A stretch of DNA of 7,286 bases from a bacterium (lineage in GTDB: Bacteria; Babelota; Babeliae; Babelales; CAIQNR01): contig CANNBR010000044.1 of assembly GCA_947502805.1 (NCBI GenBank), positions 1-7,286 on the forward strand, written 5' to 3'. The notes below the pieces were generated by a model. It saw only the letters and a program-made list of their open reading frames with translations, searched no databases and was not told the origin of the DNA. This document shows, piece by piece, positions 4,888 to 7,286 of this stretch (its first letter is position 1; each line of letters starts with the position of its first letter). A program made the position numbers and the translations under genes.

Positions 4888-7125
4888 ATGAATAAAAAAA
4901 TAAAAATGTATAAAAGCCTGTTGTTATTGTTACTTGGTTCAAGCTTGGTTGCAAGTGATGGTAATCAGATTTTGTATTCAATTAACATGCCAGGCAATCC
5001 GTTTCAGCAGCCTTATTATCAGATGATGATAAAAGCGGATAATGAAAATAGGGTCTATCCGTTTTCGACTACTAATATACCCCAAATTTATACTTTTAAT
5101 GCTTGCAATAATGAAGTTGGGTGCAATTCTTATTGGGATACTCCTTCAATGAATGTAACGAGTGATTATGTTTCTTTGTATTCTGACTTAGGAGCAGCAA
5201 GTTCAGTAGCAGTAAATAATTATCAAGTATCAATAATGTATGGTTTAAGCCCCTATACTTTTAGGGGATATACCGAAGGTGCGGCTTCTAAACTCTATAT
5301 GCAACGACCCGCGCAAGTTCAATTACCCTTTAATCCTAATCCTTTGCAAATTCTAAATCAAAATAATACTACAAGCACTGTTTATGTGAATGCAACATTG
5401 CCTGATTACTCGGATGTGTTTTTAGCTCAGACAGCGGCTAATTTGTATAGTTCATTAGGCTGCGCTAATAAGATTTTTTGCCTTAATGCAAACGGGAACA
5501 TTCACCCTTGTACTTTTACGGCAACTACTGCCCAAATGCCCTCATGGTATACCTATATTCCACGAGATTCTTGGTGGAGAGGTTCTTCAGTTCTTTTTTA
5601 TGGCACAATGGCTTCGCTTGCTAAGCCAAATCAACGTCAGACAACTTTTTCCCCTTATAATGAAGCGAATAGTTATAGTACACGTATTACTATGGGTGTT
5701 AGCACGATGAATCCCACGTACAAGGGAGTTAGTGCGTGGGATACTGGTTGGATATTACCTAAGGGTGTTTTTTCTGCAAATGGTTGGCTGAGTAGTTTTT
5801 CTGACAACAGTGGATTCGTATATAATTTTCCCTTAATTTTTGCGCCTGTTGTTTCACCTGGTTATGCTGGTGATTCTCAACAACTTTCAAATGTTAATGG
5901 TTGGAATAACCCTATTAATCCCTTAGCAACGGTGTTAGCAACAGGCGACTTAACTGGTAACTATTCAGTTTTAAATAACCCTTATATCGCTTCAGGCAAT
6001 TCTGCAACTACCTATGATGGAGTTTCTTTTACGAGTGGGATGAGTTACTTTCAATTATTTGCTCAAAATATGCAGTGGTTTTCATTGCCAGCAGCTCAGC
6101 AAACTCCTTTGTTAAATCAGAAATTTACTATCCCTCAAAACATTACGCCAGGCCAGGGAATATTTTCAGATGCGATACAAATAGCGGCAATGCAAGCTCC
6201 AGCTGCAATAAGTACAGGAGTACCAGTGTTTACTGGTTCATTGGGTGTAACTGCAGGAATAACAGGACCGGTTGTGATGGATTGCGCTGCTCCATCTCTA
6301 ATTCCAGGAGATCAACCGATAAATTTTACTGTTCCGCAGGCATTTTTATCTGAATTGACAGTGAATAGTTTTACAGTAGGTCGTTACTTACAAGTACCTG
6401 GGAGTCAGCCAAATGAAGCGTGGAGTGGTGGGCTATCAGCTTCAGAAGATCCATTGCAGTATTATCAAGGAGTAACTCCATCAGACGACAGTAGATTGAA
6501 TTTGATGCCTTATTTACCAGTTTATTTTTCAGATCCAGGTAGACCAGTTGATCAACCAGGTTGGAATTATTGTCCGCTTAAAAATTTTAATGAAACTTCT
6601 AATGCGCAGATGTGTTACGACACTGCAGCCAGTCCGATGACTAATTTTTATACGACTTTAACATTAGAAACAGATGTAGTAGCAGAACAACTAGCAGCAA
6701 AACAACTAGCGGCACAACTAGCGGCACAACAACTAGCGGCACAACTAGCAGCACAAGCGGCAGCACTAAAGGCAGAACAAGCGGCAGCACAAGAAGCAGC
6801 ACAACAACTAGCAGCAAAACAACTAGCAGCACAAGAAGCAGCATACGCAGCAGAAACACCACAACAAAAAGCAGCACAAAAAGCAGCAAAACAACTAGCG
6901 GCACAAGAAGCAGCACAACAACTAGCAGCAAAACAACTAGCAGCACAAGAAGCAGCATACGCAGCAGAAACACCACAACAAAAAGCAGCACAAAAAGCAG
7001 CAAAACAACTAGCAGCACAACAACTAGCAGCACAACAAAAAGCAGCACAAAAAGCAGCAGCACTAAAGGCAGAACAAGCGGCAACACAACAAAATCCGTG
7101 GTGGGGGATTCTAGCAGGAATTTAG
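4888..7125 (+). CDS. Large exported protein with Ala/Gln/Lys repeat tail (745 aa)
   Basis: I do not recognise a family. Residues 1-23 form a signal peptide (Lys-rich start, six-Leu core, cleavage after Val-Ala-Ser). Residues about 24-590 are a Tyr/Trp/Asn/Pro/Ser-rich, probably beta-rich exported domain with eight cysteines (73, 79, 192, 198, 208, 466, 562, 576), several closely spaced, consistent with disulfides in an oxidising compartment. Residues 599-735 are almost only Ala, Gln, Leu, Lys and Glu in QLAAQ/KAAQ-type units, predicted to be one long helix. It contains a 38-residue block present twice (634-671 and 672-709). The terminus is NPWWGILAGI, a short hydrophobic cap. Leu in the tail is always CTA, unlike the TTA/TTG-rich body, which fits recent repeat expansion. 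It is the second gene of an operon with the 786-aa gene. A role in adhesion, spacing or anchoring at the surface is inference. Confidence 0.9.
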   Translation: MNKKIKMYKSLLLLLLGSSLVASDGNQILYSINMPGNPFQQPYYQMMIKADNENRVYPFSTTNIPQIYTFNACNNEVGCNSYWDTPSMNVTSDYVSLYSDLGAASSVAVNNYQVSIMYGLSPYTFRGYTEGAASKLYMQRPAQVQLPFNPNPLQILNQNNTTSTVYVNATLPDYSDVFLAQTAANLYSSLGCANKIFCLNANGNIHPCTFTATTAQMPSWYTYIPRDSWWRGSSVLFYGTMASLAKPNQRQTTFSPYNEANSYSTRITMGVSTMNPTYKGVSAWDTGWILPKGVFSANGWLSSFSDNSGFVYNFPLIFAPVVSPGYAGDSQQLSNVNGWNNPINPLATVLATGDLTGNYSVLNNPYIASGNSATTYDGVSFTSGMSYFQLFAQNMQWFSLPAAQQTPLLNQKFTIPQNITPGQGIFSDAIQIAAMQAPAAISTGVPVFTGSLGVTAGITGPVVMDCAAPSLIPGDQPINFTVPQAFLSELTVNSFTVGRYLQVPGSQPNEAWSGGLSASEDPLQYYQGVTPSDDSRLNLMPYLPVYFSDPGRPVDQPGWNYCPLKNFNETSNAQMCYDTAASPMTNFYTTLTLETDVVAEQLAAKQLAAQLAAQQLAAQLAAQAAALKAEQAAAQEAAQQLAAKQLAAQEAAYAAETPQQKAAQKAAKQLAAQEAAQQLAAKQLAAQEAAYAAETPQQKAAQKAAKQLAAQQLAAQQKAAQKAAALKAEQAATQQNPWWGILAGI
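6682..7092 (+). repeat. Low-complexity coding tail (Ala/Gln/Lys/Leu)
   Basis: Codons 599-735 of the 745-aa gene are built from GCA, CAA, CTA, AAA and GAA in recurring CTAGCAGCACAA-like units. A 27-bp direct repeat (6760-6786 and 7057-7083, coding ALKAEQAA) brackets the internal 114-bp tandem duplication. This suggests stepwise growth by duplication or slippage. Confidence 0.9.
6787..7014 (+). repeat. 114-bp tandem duplication (38 codons, two copies)
   Basis: 6787-6900 and 6901-7014 match at 113 of 114 positions; the only difference is the last base (g against a), which is synonymous (Ala). The unit starts Ala-Gln-Glu-Ala-Ala and includes the less repetitive stretch AAYAAETPQQK, so it is a true duplication and not simple microsatellite similarity. 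Its length is a multiple of three, so copy-number change keeps frame. Confidence 0.97.
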
Positions 7126-7257
7126 AATTTTCTTATAAACCTGAATAGGCTTGCCAAAAATAGAAATGGGTGCTTTAGTTTTAGCTTCTAAACCAGAAAT
7201 TAAACTAAAAGGCACCCATAAATATGCTATCAGAAGCACTAAACGAATCAAGTCCAT
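7111..7257 (-). CDS. Possible small exported peptide, convergent (48 aa)
   Basis: From ATG at 7257 to TAG at 7113-7111 the minus strand encodes 48 residues. The first 25 resemble a signal peptide (MDLIRLVLLIAYLWVPFSLI, then SGLEA before Lys-Thr-Lys). The frame is also open upstream to the window edge, so it may be the 3' end of a longer gene. It overlaps the last 15 bp of the 745-aa gene in convergent orientation. There is no convincing ribosome binding site, and the stem-loop at 7166-7219 lies inside it. It may be spurious; AT-rich DNA readily yields hydrophobic frames. Confidence 0.2.
   Translation of the reverse strand: MDLIRLVLLIAYLWVPFSLISGLEAKTKAPISIFGKPIQVYKKILNSC
7166..7219. terminator. 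Stem-loop downstream of the operon, possible terminator
   Basis: ATGGGTGC (7166-7173) pairs with GCACCCAT (7212-7219), and TTTAGTTT (7174-7181) pairs with AAACTAAA (7202-7209), with a 2-nt bulge (7210-7211) and further TTCT/AGAA pairing inside. It starts 41 nt after the operon's last stop codon. On the plus strand no T-run follows. On the minus strand the stem is followed by TTTCTATTTTT, so it would work better for a convergent transcript. An alternative is a palindromic element. Confidence 0.45.
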
Positions 7258-7286
7258 CTTTCTATTCACAACAACTAATTCAAACG
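7224..7286 (+). CDS. Possible start of a further gene (partial, runs off right edge)
   Basis: ATG at 7224 opens 21 codons to the window edge (MLSEALNESSPSFYSQQLIQ, then T), with A/T-ending codons like the neighbouring genes. It begins 5 nt after the stem-loop, with no clear ribosome binding site, and competes with the minus-strand frame over the same bases. Too short to judge. Confidence 0.2.
   Translation, partial: MLSEALNESSPSFYSQQLIQT

Noticed and set aside
5250..5267. Hairpin CCCCTA / TAGGGG with a 6-nt loop
   Set aside because: Only a 6-bp stem inside a coding sequence with no T-run; expected by chance in a window of this length.
6641..7087. 148-codon minus-strand open frame made almost only of Leu and Val
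   Set aside because: It is the antisense reading of the Ala/Gln/Lys repeat tail of the 745-aa gene (GCA and CAA read as TGC and TTG on the other strand, in a shifted frame). It has no signal of its own and its composition is an artefact of the repeat.
6682..7092. Regular repeats that could suggest a CRISPR array
   Set aside because: The units are contiguous coding repeats without unique spacers, in frame with the upstream protein, and have no neighbouring cas genes.
1..7286. tRNA, rRNA, insertion sequence or transposase
   Set aside because: No conserved tRNA T-arm sequence or CCA-end arrangement, no rRNA motifs, and no transposase-like protein were seen in the reading frames.

Overview
The window is AT-rich bacterial DNA with short intergenic gaps. 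It encodes only large proteins with signal peptides, none of which I can assign to a characterised family. Low-complexity helical segments, coiled coil and surface-type Ser/Thr/Asn-rich sequence, plus repeats under active rearrangement, suggest a small-genome, host-associated Gram-negative-type bacterium. The style fits protist endosymbionts such as Candidatus Dependentiae (TM6). That placement is inference; no marker gene is present.

Left half, minus strand: positions 1-70 hold the first 23 codons of a gene that runs off the left edge. Upstream of it (2212 to 164) lies a complete 682-codon gene: signal peptide, beta-rich domain, Val/Pro motif, long coiled coil, and helical C-terminal domain. 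Positions 1-125 and 2143-2267 are identical, so both genes carry the same promoter, leader and signal peptide. Inside the 682-codon gene, positions 354-398 form a perfect 45-nt palindrome (21-bp arms, 3-nt loop), in frame. It is the most anomalous local structure in the window.

Centre: the divergent intergenic region (2213-2513) contains a consensus minus-strand promoter, an island of about 48% GC (2268-2400) with possible RNA stems and an ORF-like remnant, and an 18% GC stretch carrying the plus-strand promoter.

Right half, plus strand: two genes 13 nt apart (2514-4874 and 4888-7125) form an operon for two large exported proteins of 786 and 745 residues. The second ends in a roughly 137-residue Ala/Gln/Lys/Leu helix-forming tail built by tandem duplication, including a 38-codon unit repeated with 113/114 identity, capped by a Trp-containing terminus. 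The last 160 bases hold a stable stem-loop and two weak small-ORF candidates.

Taken together, this looks like an accessory locus for secreted or surface proteins. The shared export leaders, coiled coils and expanding repeats suggest proteins at the cell surface or host interface. No enzymatic function, RNA gene of known family, transposase or CRISPR array is visible.
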